From Bin87 sp965204395 (GTDB lineage: Bacteria; Chloroflexota; Dehalococcoidia; Lucifugimonadales; UBA3495), in the NCBI GenBank assembly GCA_965204395.1, contig OZ241987.1, forward strand, positions 3,782,001 to 3,846,000: a DNA stretch of 64,000 nt, given 5' to 3'. Each line of letters starts with the position of its first letter. The first letter of the stretch is position 1. The position numbers and the translations under genes were made by a program. The notes under the pieces are model-generated. The model made no database searches. It had not been told where the DNA came from and was given only the letters and a program-made list of their open reading frames with translations. Shown here one piece after another: positions 44,395 through 51,937 of this stretch.

Positions 44395-45366
44395 ATGAAA
44401 GCACTACGCATCGAGGAATACGGGAGCGTCGAAGTCCTGGAATGGAAGGACGCTCCTGATCCGAGTCCCAGTCCGCACCAAGTCCTCATCAAGGTGGACG
44501 CGGCCGGGGTGAACTACGCCGACATCATGCGGCGGCAAGGCAACTACCCAGGTCCCGATCTTCCCGCTACGCTGGGGCTGGAGGCTGCCGGCACCATTAC
44601 CGAGCTGGGATCCGGCGTTACTGACGGACGGTTGGCGGTGGGCCAAAGGGTCATGGCGATGGGCCCTCAAGGGCAGGCCGAGTACGTCGCCGTCAACGCC
44701 AATTTCGTGTTTCCGTATCCGGACAGCATTGATCCGGTGCAAGCCGGCGGCATGCCGATCACGTTTCTCACCTCCTACCACCTGATGAAATCCCGTGGCG
44801 CGATGCAGCCCGGAGACACGGTGCTGATCCAGGCCGGGGCGTCGGGCGTGGGCACGGTCGCCATACAGTTGGCCAAGGAATGGGGAGCGCGGGTGATTGC
44901 CACGGCGTCCACGGAAGACAAGCTCGAACTGTGCCGGTCGCTGGGAGCGGACATCACGATCAACTACACCGAGGTGGATTTTGAGGACGAGGTGAGATCG
45001 ATCACCGACGGTCGCGGGGTCGCGTTGGTGCTTGAGTGCGTCGGCGGGTCAGTGCTGGAAAAGTCGGTGCGCTGCGTGGCGTCGTACGGGCGATTGGTGA
45101 GCTACGGCAACGCCAGCGGGCAACCGGCGAATCTGTCGGCGGCTGACATTACCACGTTGAACCGCACGGTGATCGGATTCAGTATGGGCCGTTCGCCCAT
45201 GGGTTCGCTGGACCACCAGGGCGCGATGAACGATCTAATCCCCCTGATCACCGGCGGCCAGCTCAAGCTGATCGTTGATCGGGTTCTCCCCATGTCGGAG
45301 GCGGGCAGCGCGCACGTGCATCTGGCGTCGCGGGGCACGCGCGGCAAGGTGATATTGACTCCATGA
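44395..45366 (+). CDS. Zeta-crystallin-like NADPH:quinone oxidoreductase (MDR family)
   Basis: 323 residues. MDR motifs: KALRIEEYGSVEVLEW, DAAGVNYADIMRRQGNYPGPDLP, the dinucleotide loop IQAGASGVGTVAIQLAKEWG and ATASTEDKLELCRSLGAD. No zinc-ligand cysteines, so a quinone reductase-type enzyme. Its stop overlaps the methyltransferase start (ATGA). Confidence 0.88.
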   Translation: MKALRIEEYGSVEVLEWKDAPDPSPSPHQVLIKVDAAGVNYADIMRRQGNYPGPDLPATLGLEAAGTITELGSGVTDGRLAVGQRVMAMGPQGQAEYVAVNANFVFPYPDSIDPVQAGGMPITFLTSYHLMKSRGAMQPGDTVLIQAGASGVGTVAIQLAKEWGARVIATASTEDKLELCRSLGADITINYTEVDFEDEVRSITDGRGVALVLECVGGSVLEKSVRCVASYGRLVSYGNASGQPANLSAADITTLNRTVIGFSMGRSPMGSLDHQGAMNDLIPLITGGQLKLIVDRVLPMSEAGSAHVHLASRGTRGKVILTP

Positions 45367-46202
45367 CCAGCGCCGCGGCCCGCTACGCCGCCGTTTACGA
45401 CGCGGCGCTGCGGGCCGACCGTTTCTCGGACCACCGATTACCGGGTGACCATTGGGCGGACCTGGCCGAGTTGTTCAGACTGGATCCGCGGCGGCCCAGG
45501 GACGCCAACCTGGCTGCGGCGGCCGAATACCTGGAGCCGTCGGACGTTTTCCTGGACGTGGGCGGGGGCGCCGGACGGATCTGTCTCGCGCTGGCAGACT
45601 GCGTAAAAGAGGTGGTGTTGATCGAACCGTCGGAGGGGATGCGAGAGCAGTTCATCGCGGCGAGGGATGGGGCGGGCATCTCCAACACGCGCATCGCCGC
45701 CGATTGGTGGATGGATTCCGACGAAACCGGGGACGTGATACACCTGTCGGATGTCACCTACTTCGTTCGGGACATCGTTCCGTTCTTGGTCAAGCTGCAC
45801 AACTCGGCAGCGCGGCGTGTGATGATCACGGTGTGGAGACCGACGCCGGGGGATATGGGCTCCGACATCCGCGAGATTGCGCTTGGGGAACGGCCGCCTC
45901 ATTGGCCGGGGTTGCCCGAATTGTCTGCCGTTTTGTGGGAGATGGGATTGCTGCCGGCGATACGGCCGCTGCCGGATCAGCCCTGGTGGTTGACCGACGA
46001 GGAGCGCAACCTGTCCGACGAGGCCGCGATCGATCTGGCAATGCGGTGGCTGGATGCCGAGGGCCAGGGGATCCGCGACACCGTGGCCCGCAACCTGGAC
46101 CACCTCTTCTATCGTAGCGCGGGCGGTTTGACGGCGCGGTGGCTGAGCGAACCACGGGCCGTGCTGATAACCTGGGAGACTCACGGGCAACGACTGAGCT
46201 GA
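45363..46202 (+). CDS. SAM-dependent methyltransferase
   Basis: 279 residues. SAM motif I is DVFLDVGGGAGRICLALAD near residue 61, with VVLIEPSEGMREQF as the acidic strand and VIHLSDVTYFV as the post-I strand. Class I Rossmann methyltransferase; the substrate is unknown. Coupled to the quinone reductase gene and 13 nt before an LLM gene with GGAGGG. Confidence 0.8.
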   Translation: MTSAAARYAAVYDAALRADRFSDHRLPGDHWADLAELFRLDPRRPRDANLAAAAEYLEPSDVFLDVGGGAGRICLALADCVKEVVLIEPSEGMREQFIAARDGAGISNTRIAADWWMDSDETGDVIHLSDVTYFVRDIVPFLVKLHNSAARRVMITVWRPTPGDMGSDIREIALGERPPHWPGLPELSAVLWEMGLLPAIRPLPDQPWWLTDEERNLSDEAAIDLAMRWLDAEGQGIRDTVARNLDHLFYRSAGGLTARWLSEPRAVLITWETHGQRLS

Positions 46203-46215
46203 ACCGGAGGGCGAC

Positions 46216-47208
46216 ATGGATCGAATCGGCGTAGCGTTCACCGGCGGCGGTATGTCGCCACCCGACGTGGTCCGTTGCGTGCAACTGGCCGAGGAACTGG
46301 GCTACGAATCGGCGTGGGTCGCGGAGGGCCACGGCGGCGACCAGTTCTCCATCCTTACGGCGTGCGCCGTCGCGACATCGAGCATCAAGCTGGGCACCAG
46401 CATCAGCAGCGTGTACGTTCGCAGCGCTCCGACCATCGCCATGGCGGCGGCTTGCGTGGATCACTATTCGGAGGGCAGATTCATCCTGGGGTTGGGCAGC
46501 AGCCACAAGGTGCAGGTGGAACCGGAGCACGGGCTGGAATTTTCGGCGCCGATACCGCGCGTTCGAGATACGGTGGACATCGTGCGCCGATTGCTGCGGG
46601 ACGGCGATCTGGTGAACTACCGTGGCGAGGTAACCAACATCGACACGTTCGATCTGCACTTTCCCGTCTTGCGGGCCGATTTGCCCATCTATCTGGCGGC
46701 GGTGTTCCCGAAGATGTTGGAGATTGCAGGGGAGATCAGCGAGGGTATTTTGCTGACGTGGTGCACGCCGGAGTACGCCCGCATCGCTGCTGGACACGTC
46801 GCTACCGGCGCGGTCCGTGGTGGCGGCGCTGCGGATTCCGTGGAGGTGGCGACTCTACTTTCGGTGTCGTCCGCCGGGGCTGGGGACGGCGGGATGCGTC
46901 AGGTGGCGGCCACCTACGCCGGCCGGTTCCCGCGATATCGTCGGTTGATGGCGGAAGCGGGGTTTGCGGACGAAGTCGAAATGGTTCGCCGCGCCTGGCG
47001 GGAAGGCAACGTGGACGAAGCGGAAAGCCTGGTCCCGGACGGCCTGATTGACCGGATGTCGCTGCCGTCGGACCCCGAGGCCCGCAAGGACAGGTTGGCC
47101 GAATACCGCGACGCGGGCATCACGCTGCCGATCATCGCCCCCAGGGTATCCGGCCCGAACGCATTCGCATCGGCGCAGGAAATCATCCGCGCCAACGCGC
47201 CGGGTTAG
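46216..47208 (+). CDS. LLM-class F420/FMN-dependent oxidoreductase
   Basis: 330 residues: RIGVAFTGGGMSPPDVV, ELGYESAWVAEGHGGDQF, TSISSVYVRSAPTIAMAA and SEGRFILGLGSSHKVQVEPEHG. This pattern is closer to F420-dependent tetrahydromethanopterin-reductase-like members. GGAGGG is 7 nt before the ATG. Fourth LLM protein of the window. Confidence 0.87.
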   Translation: MDRIGVAFTGGGMSPPDVVRCVQLAEELGYESAWVAEGHGGDQFSILTACAVATSSIKLGTSISSVYVRSAPTIAMAAACVDHYSEGRFILGLGSSHKVQVEPEHGLEFSAPIPRVRDTVDIVRRLLRDGDLVNYRGEVTNIDTFDLHFPVLRADLPIYLAAVFPKMLEIAGEISEGILLTWCTPEYARIAAGHVATGAVRGGGAADSVEVATLLSVSSAGAGDGGMRQVAATYAGRFPRYRRLMAEAGFADEVEMVRRAWREGNVDEAESLVPDGLIDRMSLPSDPEARKDRLAEYRDAGITLPIIAPRVSGPNAFASAQEIIRANAPG

Positions 47209-47227
47209 TGGTCGTCTGCCGTCGCCG

Positions 47228-47593
47228 TTAGTCCTCGGCCGGCAACCAAGGCGACCAGAGGGTGATCGGGATGGTCACTGAGATGCGCGGCTCGTTGCCG
47301 ACCACCGCCGTGGTGTGTCCCTGACCGGTGAGGTCGTCTGCCATCAGCACGTCGCCGGCGCCGAACGTGCGCTTGGTGCCGTCGCCGATTCCGACCTCCA
47401 TCTGCCCGGCAAGGGTGATGACGTACTGCCGCCTGGGCGCGGTGTGCCAGTCCGAGAAATATCCAGGTTCGAAACGGCGAAAGTTTACGCCCGGCGTGAC
47501 CTGCATGCCGCTGTGTACGACGCGTTCGGACGGCAGGTCCAGGTCCTGGAAGTGAGTTTGCCCGTCGTCTCCGGTATAGATGCGCACGAACAT
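47228..47593 (-). CDS. Single-domain cupin protein
   Basis: 121 residues: the first cupin motif appears as SDWHTAPRRQYVITLAGQMEVGIGDG and the second as FGAGDVLMADDLTGQGHTT, with His residues for metal binding. Small cupins of this kind are dioxygenase-like, sensor or isomerase proteins. It is convergent with the preceding LLM gene. Confidence 0.8.
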   Translation of the reverse strand: MFVRIYTGDDGQTHFQDLDLPSERVVHSGMQVTPGVNFRRFEPGYFSDWHTAPRRQYVITLAGQMEVGIGDGTKRTFGAGDVLMADDLTGQGHTTAVVGNEPRISVTIPITLWSPWLPAED

Positions 47594-47748
47594 TTTGGGA
47601 TCGCCTCCTGTTTTCAGGTTATTGTGGCAAGTGGCACGACCGAATTCATGGGCCGAGCCGTATCCAACGGAGCCACATTGCCGGCGGTATTTTAGCGCAT
47701 CCGGCGTTGGAACGCGTTGACTCTGCGGGCGTGGTGGCGTGCGGGGCG

Positions 47749-47778
47749 TTGAGAAATTTGATGCAGGCGTCGTACAAT
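47749..47778 (+). promoter_or_regulatory. Promoter of tRNA-Thr
   Basis: TTGAGA (47749-47754), 18 nt, TACAAT (47773-47778), ending 9 nt before the tRNA. Confidence 0.6.
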
Positions 47779-47787
47779 GGGATGCAC

Positions 47788-47863
47788 GCCGATGTAGCTC
47801 AGCCGGAAGAGCAGCGGTTTCGTAAACCGCAGGTCAAGGGTTCGAGTCCCTTCATCGGCTCCA
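47788..47863 (+). tRNA. tRNA-Thr (anticodon CGT)
   Basis: A full cloverleaf: acceptor GCCGATG/CATCGGC, D-stem GCTC/GAGC, anticodon stem GCGGT/ACCGC around TTCGTAA (anticodon CGT), T-arm AAGGG-TTCGAGT-CCCTT. CCA is encoded (47861-47863). It reads codon ACG. It borders a degenerate accessory zone, so it may be an old integration site, but no duplicated 3' end is seen. Confidence 0.96.
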
Positions 47864-47996
47864 TGCTTTCGATAACGGCGGTGACACTGCTTAGAACAGC
47901 ATCATTAAGCGGAGTACCGGACGAATTTCGGACTATCGCCGGATAAACCCTCTGTGTCTGACAGCGCGCAGCCTCACTCACACCACCCAACAGCAG

Positions 47997-48030
47997 CCGC
48001 GCCCTGAGGAATCAGGGCGCGGTTCTGTTT
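47997..48030 (+). terminator. Intrinsic terminator after tRNA-Thr
   Basis: CCGCGCCCTGA (47997-48007) pairs perfectly with TCAGGGCGCGG (48012-48022) with a GGAA loop, followed by TTCTGTTT. It probably ends the tRNA transcript. Confidence 0.75.
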
Positions 48031-48380
48031 CGGATGAGCCGGAATTGAGGAATGTTCCCGGGTTGAAAAATTGACGCGGGGCATTACCGGATACCTGACC
48101 AGCAGGTTCCAACACCCCCGGCGCGGCGGAACCGACAGCGACGGCCTGCAGATCCATCGCACCGCAAGACGTGCGTATCGGCGAAGCCGGGGCGCGTTTT
48201 TTGTGCCAGTGGAATCCTCGATCCCTACACCCGAGCGCAGGGCCATGCCCTGAACGGCACCTCCGGCCACACGCGGAAGACAACGCAGCGCCCCCGGTGC
48301 GCGCAGAGTGTGCCGGAGGCCTTCGATTGAGAACCGGGGAGGTACCGGTGTTATGAGCGCTTCATCACCGGAGGATCACC

Positions 48381-48557
48381 ATGGCAAAACCACCGTTTGA
48401 TCCTCGGAAACACTGCAAGACAGGGGAATTCTGCCTCAAAATGAGTTCCGCGCCGAACACCGGGGAAAGCATGATCTAACCGCTTGAGGACCACATCAGG
48501 GTGTTGCTACGGCATAACGGGTGCACGGGCTTAATCGAAGTGCAGCCGCCCGACTGA
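48381..48557 (+). pseudogene. Small ORF interrupted by an in-frame TAA
   Basis: With GGAGG nine nt upstream, the ATG starts MAKPPFDPRKHCKTGEFCLK and reaches TAA at 48477. The same frame continues as PLEDHIRVLLRHNGCTGLIE to TGA at 48555. The whole would be a 58-residue protein with one stop inside, so it looks like a broken gene. No family is recognised. Confidence 0.35.
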
Positions 48558-48560
48558 TGT

Positions 48561-48860
48561 ATGGACCAAAGCGGCTATTTCCGAGACACCAAGACCCCGG
48601 ACGGGTGGACCGTCCTTGACGATCCGGCGATGGCGGCCATCGTCGACGAGATCAAAAATCACCACATGGGGCGCATTACGGCCCAATCGGGCATGTCACG
48701 AATGGGCAACTCGGTAGGCTCCATGACAGGTTGCCAAGCCGACCCGTTTCGGCAGCGCCACGAGAGCCGAGTCACGCGTACCCGGTTGGGTATGGGTGAA
48801 TGGGGAAGAGGTTGGGGGGAGGATCGGGAGCGCCGAGTAGCATTCGTAAACCGAAGTTGA
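48561..48860 (+). CDS. Short hypothetical ORF downstream of the broken gene
   Basis: 99 codons starting MDQSGYFRDTKTPDGWTVLD three nt after the preceding stop. The first 55 residues look protein-like (DDPAMAAIVDEIKNHHMGRI), while the tail is low quality and runs into mobile-element debris. Probably a remnant; no function. Confidence 0.3.
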   Translation: MDQSGYFRDTKTPDGWTVLDDPAMAAIVDEIKNHHMGRITAQSGMSRMGNSVGSMTGCQADPFRQRHESRVTRTRLGMGEWGRGWGEDRERRVAFVNRS

Positions 48861-48861
48861 G

Positions 48862-49244
48862 GATGCCCAACTTCCCTCGGGAGCAGACCTGTCGTCGGAA
48901 AGTTGGCGATGCTCGCACGCCGGCCAGGGTCAACAAACAGCAAGCCATCAGCGGCCCAGGCAGTCCGCCAGATCTGGCTCGCACCACCATGGTGTCAAAC
49001 CCAGCATTGGGCAAGAAGAGAAAAAGCCGTTTCTTACCCTGATGATGAGAATAGGGCAGTTCAACCCGCCAAGCGCACACCAATACCGATATGGCCAGGG
49101 CACGCCGCTCCAAAATAGCCACCGTGAGCAGCGCCAGATTGGTTCGGCGGGTAGCGCGCAACTGAGGACGAATAGTTGAGAAAGGTGGTGATGCGGTGAT
49201 ACTACGACGTGATCAATCTCCCCAGGCAGGAATGTGGCGGGCAA
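48862..49244 (-). pseudogene. Degenerate IS4-like transposase N-terminal fragment
   Basis: On the minus strand one frame gives MPATFLPGEIDHVV and PHHHLSQLF. A second frame, from about 49161, gives ATRRTNLALLTVAILERRAL and KKRLFLFLPNAGFD. This resembles the N-terminal region of IS4-type transposases (NLxLLTxAILExRxLxLS...RLxRFLxNxxFD). The frames differ by a frameshift near 49165-49185 and the DDE part is missing, so it is an inactive remnant. Confidence 0.5.
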
Positions 49245-49322
49245 CCCATTCCCTACCCGGAGAGACCGACGTTTTTCGACCCTTCAACTCAAAGTGGTCA
49301 GGCGTGATGGAGCTCCGCAAGG

Positions 49323-49351
49323 TTGACCGTCCAAGACCGTCGTGCTAATTT
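49323..49351 (+). promoter_or_regulatory. Promoter of the riboswitch-controlled transcript
   Basis: TTGACC (49323-49328), 17 nt, TAATTT (49346-49351), about 30 nt before the riboswitch. Confidence 0.6.
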
Positions 49352-49384
49352 AAGGGCGTTAACAACCGAACATCCCAACCAACG

Positions 49385-49625
49385 CCTGTTGGTGGCCCGT
49401 CGCTCCAACCTTTTGCAGACATCAGTCGGCAGTCGGTCGGAAAGCGCGGGACAAAAGGAAATCCGGTGAAAATCCGGTGCGGTCGCGCCACTGTAATTGG
49501 CGAGACGCGCTTCTTTCGGCATCCTGCCAGTGAGGATGTCGATAAACGCCACTGTCCGCCTCAGCGGATGGGAAGGTGAAGACGCGTCGCTAAAAGCCAT
49601 CAGCCAGGAAGCCTGCCATCAGGGG
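49385..49625 (+). promoter_or_regulatory. Cobalamin riboswitch
   Basis: The conserved core reads AAAGGAAATCCGGTGAAAAT, CCGGTGCGGTCGCGCCACTG, TAA, then GATGGGAAGGTGAAGACG and the B12 box AGCCAGGAAGCCTGCC (49602-49617). Closing helix P1 pairs CCTGTTGG (49385-49392) with CCATCAGG (49616-49623). It lies between a promoter and a terminator hairpin ahead of the binding-protein gene at 49853. Adenosylcobalamin would be expected to turn expression off. Confidence 0.92.
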
Positions 49626-49713
49626 TACTCTAGCTGCACTTCGCGGAACGAGTGAAGCAGATCTGTGGGCAGGTTGCGAATCCGCGACAGTCCAACAGCG
49701 CGCCCGAACACGA

Positions 49714-49745
49714 GCCCCGTTCACCTAGTGCGGACGGGGTCTTTT
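49714..49745 (+). terminator. Attenuator hairpin of the cobalamin riboswitch
   Basis: CCCCGT (49715-49720) pairs with ACGGGG (49734-49739), followed by TCTTTT. It lies between the riboswitch and the coding sequence, as expected for a transcription-terminating expression platform. Confidence 0.6.
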
Positions 49746-49852
49746 GCTGTCCTGACGCGGACAGCGTCCCCGCGCCGCTGATCCCGCGAAGTTGGAACCT
49801 GCTTGATCGGTGGTGTTCATTGGAAAACCGCGGGACGTCCTGGAGGACAAAG

Positions 49853-51604
49853 ATGCCTAACATATTGCCGGACAGTTTCAGAATTGCATTGCCTATCGGG
49901 CTGAGCTTGATGTTCTTGTTGGCGGTGGCCTGCGGGTCTCCCGCCGCGACCAGCGAGACGGCCCCGCCGGTGGCTGCCACCGCGCCCGAGGCAGCCGCCC
50001 CGGAGGCCACCGCTCCTCAGCAGGCGGCCGCTCCCCAACAAGCAGTCGCCACCGTCTCACCAGCTTCGCGTGCGGCGTCATCGTCTCCCGCGCGGCAGCC
50101 GACCGAGCCGGTGGTTGCAGCCGCTCTGGATCGGCCCACGCTGAAAGCGGGTGTGATCTGGCTGGATAGCCCGTTCGATCCGGTGCAGGGCGGATGGGTC
50201 GCCAGTCAATCCGGAATGTCCGAAAACCTCTTTCGCCTTTCGCCCACCGATTTCAAGCCCGAGCCCTGGCTGGCGACGGGAGCCACGCATGTGGACCCGT
50301 TGACCTGGGAGATCAAGTTGCGTTCCGGCGTCAGGTTTCACAACGGTGCAGTGATGGACGCCGAGGCGGTGAAGGCATCGCTGGAGAGGACGATTCGGTT
50401 GTCAACGGCGTCAGCGGACGCGCTGGGAATCGATACCATCGTGGCGAACGACGATCAGACCATCACCATCACAACCTTGGAACCTCGCCCCACCATGCCC
50501 GGACTGTTGACCACTCCCGCCGTCGCCATCACCGACGCGGCGGCCGCTGACGCCGCCGGCGAGGGCAATTTCATCACGGCCGGCGCTCTCACGGGCCCTT
50601 ACATTCCCACCGAGTACATCCAGAAGGAACGCCTCAGCAGCGTGGCGAACGACAACTACTGGGGCGGCGTTCCACCGCTGTCCGGCATCGAACACGTCGC
50701 CATTCCCGACACCAACAGCCGGGAACTGGCGTTGCAGGCCGGCGACATAGACATCGCGGTCAACATATCACCGGAAGGAGCGCAGGCCATCAACGTCCAT
50801 CCCGAAACGCGGAGCAGCACCGCCGGTTTTGGCACTGCGGTGGTGATGTGGTGGGTCAACTTCGAGCGGCCGGCGCTGTCTGATCCCCTGGTTCGCCGGG
50901 CAGTGAGTCTTGCCATCGATCGGGAGAGCATCGCCGGGCTGGTCGCTCCCGAAGGGACGGGCTCGTACGCGGAACTCCTGCTGCCGGAAGCCCTGGTTTC
51001 CTGCCCGGGCGTCAGCGCGCCTGGCTACGATCCTGAGCAGGCCCGCGAGCTGTTGGCTGAGGCCGGCTACGTCGATACTGACGGCGACGGCATCGTTGAC
51101 AAGGACGGCCAGCCCCTGGAGATAGTCATCGGCGGCTACCCCCAGCGGTTCCAACTGCCCATCATGGCCGAAGCCGCCCAGGCGATGCTGGACGACGTCG
51201 GAATCAAGGCCGAGGTGCTCATCACCGAATGGTCCGTGGTCAAGGAACCCGGCTGGGATCTCTTCGGGTGGTACAACAACGTCGTGGATACCGGCGACCC
51301 CATTTTGAACATCAGCAAGTTTGTCGGCGTCAGCGCGGACGCCAGCGGCAGCGGCGCCAACAATTACGGTCATTTCCACCACTCCGAGCTGGAGACCATC
51401 ATCAGCAGCGCAGCGGACGTTTCGGACACCCAGCAACGCCAGGAAATCGCCTGCCGCGCGTTGGACATCGTTGCCTCCGAAACGGCGCTGCTGCCGGTGG
51501 CCCACGCTTACCTGGTGTATGGGGTCAACGAACGGGTCGCCGGGTTCGACCCCCATCCCACCAATCTCTATTTCTTCGACCACCGCGTTGGCCTGAGCGA
51601 GTGA
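49853..51604 (+). CDS. Family-5 (Dpp/Nik-like) substrate-binding lipoprotein under B12 riboswitch
   Basis: 583 residues from ATG 49853 with GGAGG upstream. Signal and lipobox LLAVACGSP (Cys27), a Pro/Ala-rich linker (about 28-95), then the SBP_bac_5 fold: SENLFRLSPTDFKPEPWLA, LRSGVRFHNGAVMDAEAVKA, FERPALSDPLVRRAVSLAID and YNNVVDTGDPILN. The riboswitch implies a ligand tied to cobalamin: cobalt, corrinoid or a precursor is inferred; a peptide ligand is the alternative. It has NYGHFHHSELE where its paralogue has NFGHYDNTGVA. Confidence 0.9.
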   Translation: MPNILPDSFRIALPIGLSLMFLLAVACGSPAATSETAPPVAATAPEAAAPEATAPQQAAAPQQAVATVSPASRAASSSPARQPTEPVVAAALDRPTLKAGVIWLDSPFDPVQGGWVASQSGMSENLFRLSPTDFKPEPWLATGATHVDPLTWEIKLRSGVRFHNGAVMDAEAVKASLERTIRLSTASADALGIDTIVANDDQTITITTLEPRPTMPGLLTTPAVAITDAAAADAAGEGNFITAGALTGPYIPTEYIQKERLSSVANDNYWGGVPPLSGIEHVAIPDTNSRELALQAGDIDIAVNISPEGAQAINVHPETRSSTAGFGTAVVMWWVNFERPALSDPLVRRAVSLAIDRESIAGLVAPEGTGSYAELLLPEALVSCPGVSAPGYDPEQARELLAEAGYVDTDGDGIVDKDGQPLEIVIGGYPQRFQLPIMAEAAQAMLDDVGIKAEVLITEWSVVKEPGWDLFGWYNNVVDTGDPILNISKFVGVSADASGSGANNYGHFHHSELETIISSAADVSDTQQRQEIACRALDIVASETALLPVAHAYLVYGVNERVAGFDPHPTNLYFFDHRVGLSE

Positions 51605-51706
51605 TAGGTTGTGGCTCTTTCGGGTGGATTTTGGACACCAGCGCGAGAACAAACCGGTTCCGGCGGCACGCCAGCGCCGCGGATCCGGTCGCGCGTCTGA
51701 GGGATC

Positions 51707-51733
51707 ACCCCTGTCTCACGATGGGACAGGGGT
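51707..51733 (+). terminator. Stem-loop between the two binding-protein genes
   Basis: ACCCCTGTC (51707-51715) pairs with GACAGGGGT (51725-51733). No T-run follows, so termination is uncertain; it separates the riboswitch transcript from the next promoter. The rest of 51605-51937 holds only that promoter and a leader. Confidence 0.45.
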
Positions 51734-51789
51734 AATCTCTGAGGTTGGCAACACGCCTCATGAAACCCGCGTGAATCCCCGCAATGTTT

Positions 51790-51818
51790 TTGACAACCGC
51801 CGGCGCCATTGCTAGAAT
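51790..51818 (+). promoter_or_regulatory. Promoter of the second binding-protein gene
   Basis: TTGACA (51790-51795), 17 nt, TAGAAT (51813-51818). This copy is therefore not obligatorily under the riboswitch. Confidence 0.8.
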
Positions 51819-51937
51819 CCCCCCTTCCGTGTTCGGGTATATCTATCAAACACCCGTTCCGATTCGCTCGCTCTCCGCAAATTGCAAGAGCCGGTAGAGT
51901 GGAGTTTTTTCCATAGAAATCCGCTTGGGGGATCATC

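Noticed and set aside
43241..44404. Minus-strand ORF of 387 codons
   Set aside because: Antisense shadow of the 2-hydroxyacid dehydrogenase, which has all catalytic motifs.
51837..51865. A fourth Zur-like site ahead of the second binding protein (GGGTATATCTATCAAA)
   Set aside because: The half-sites do not align with the other three at the same spacing.
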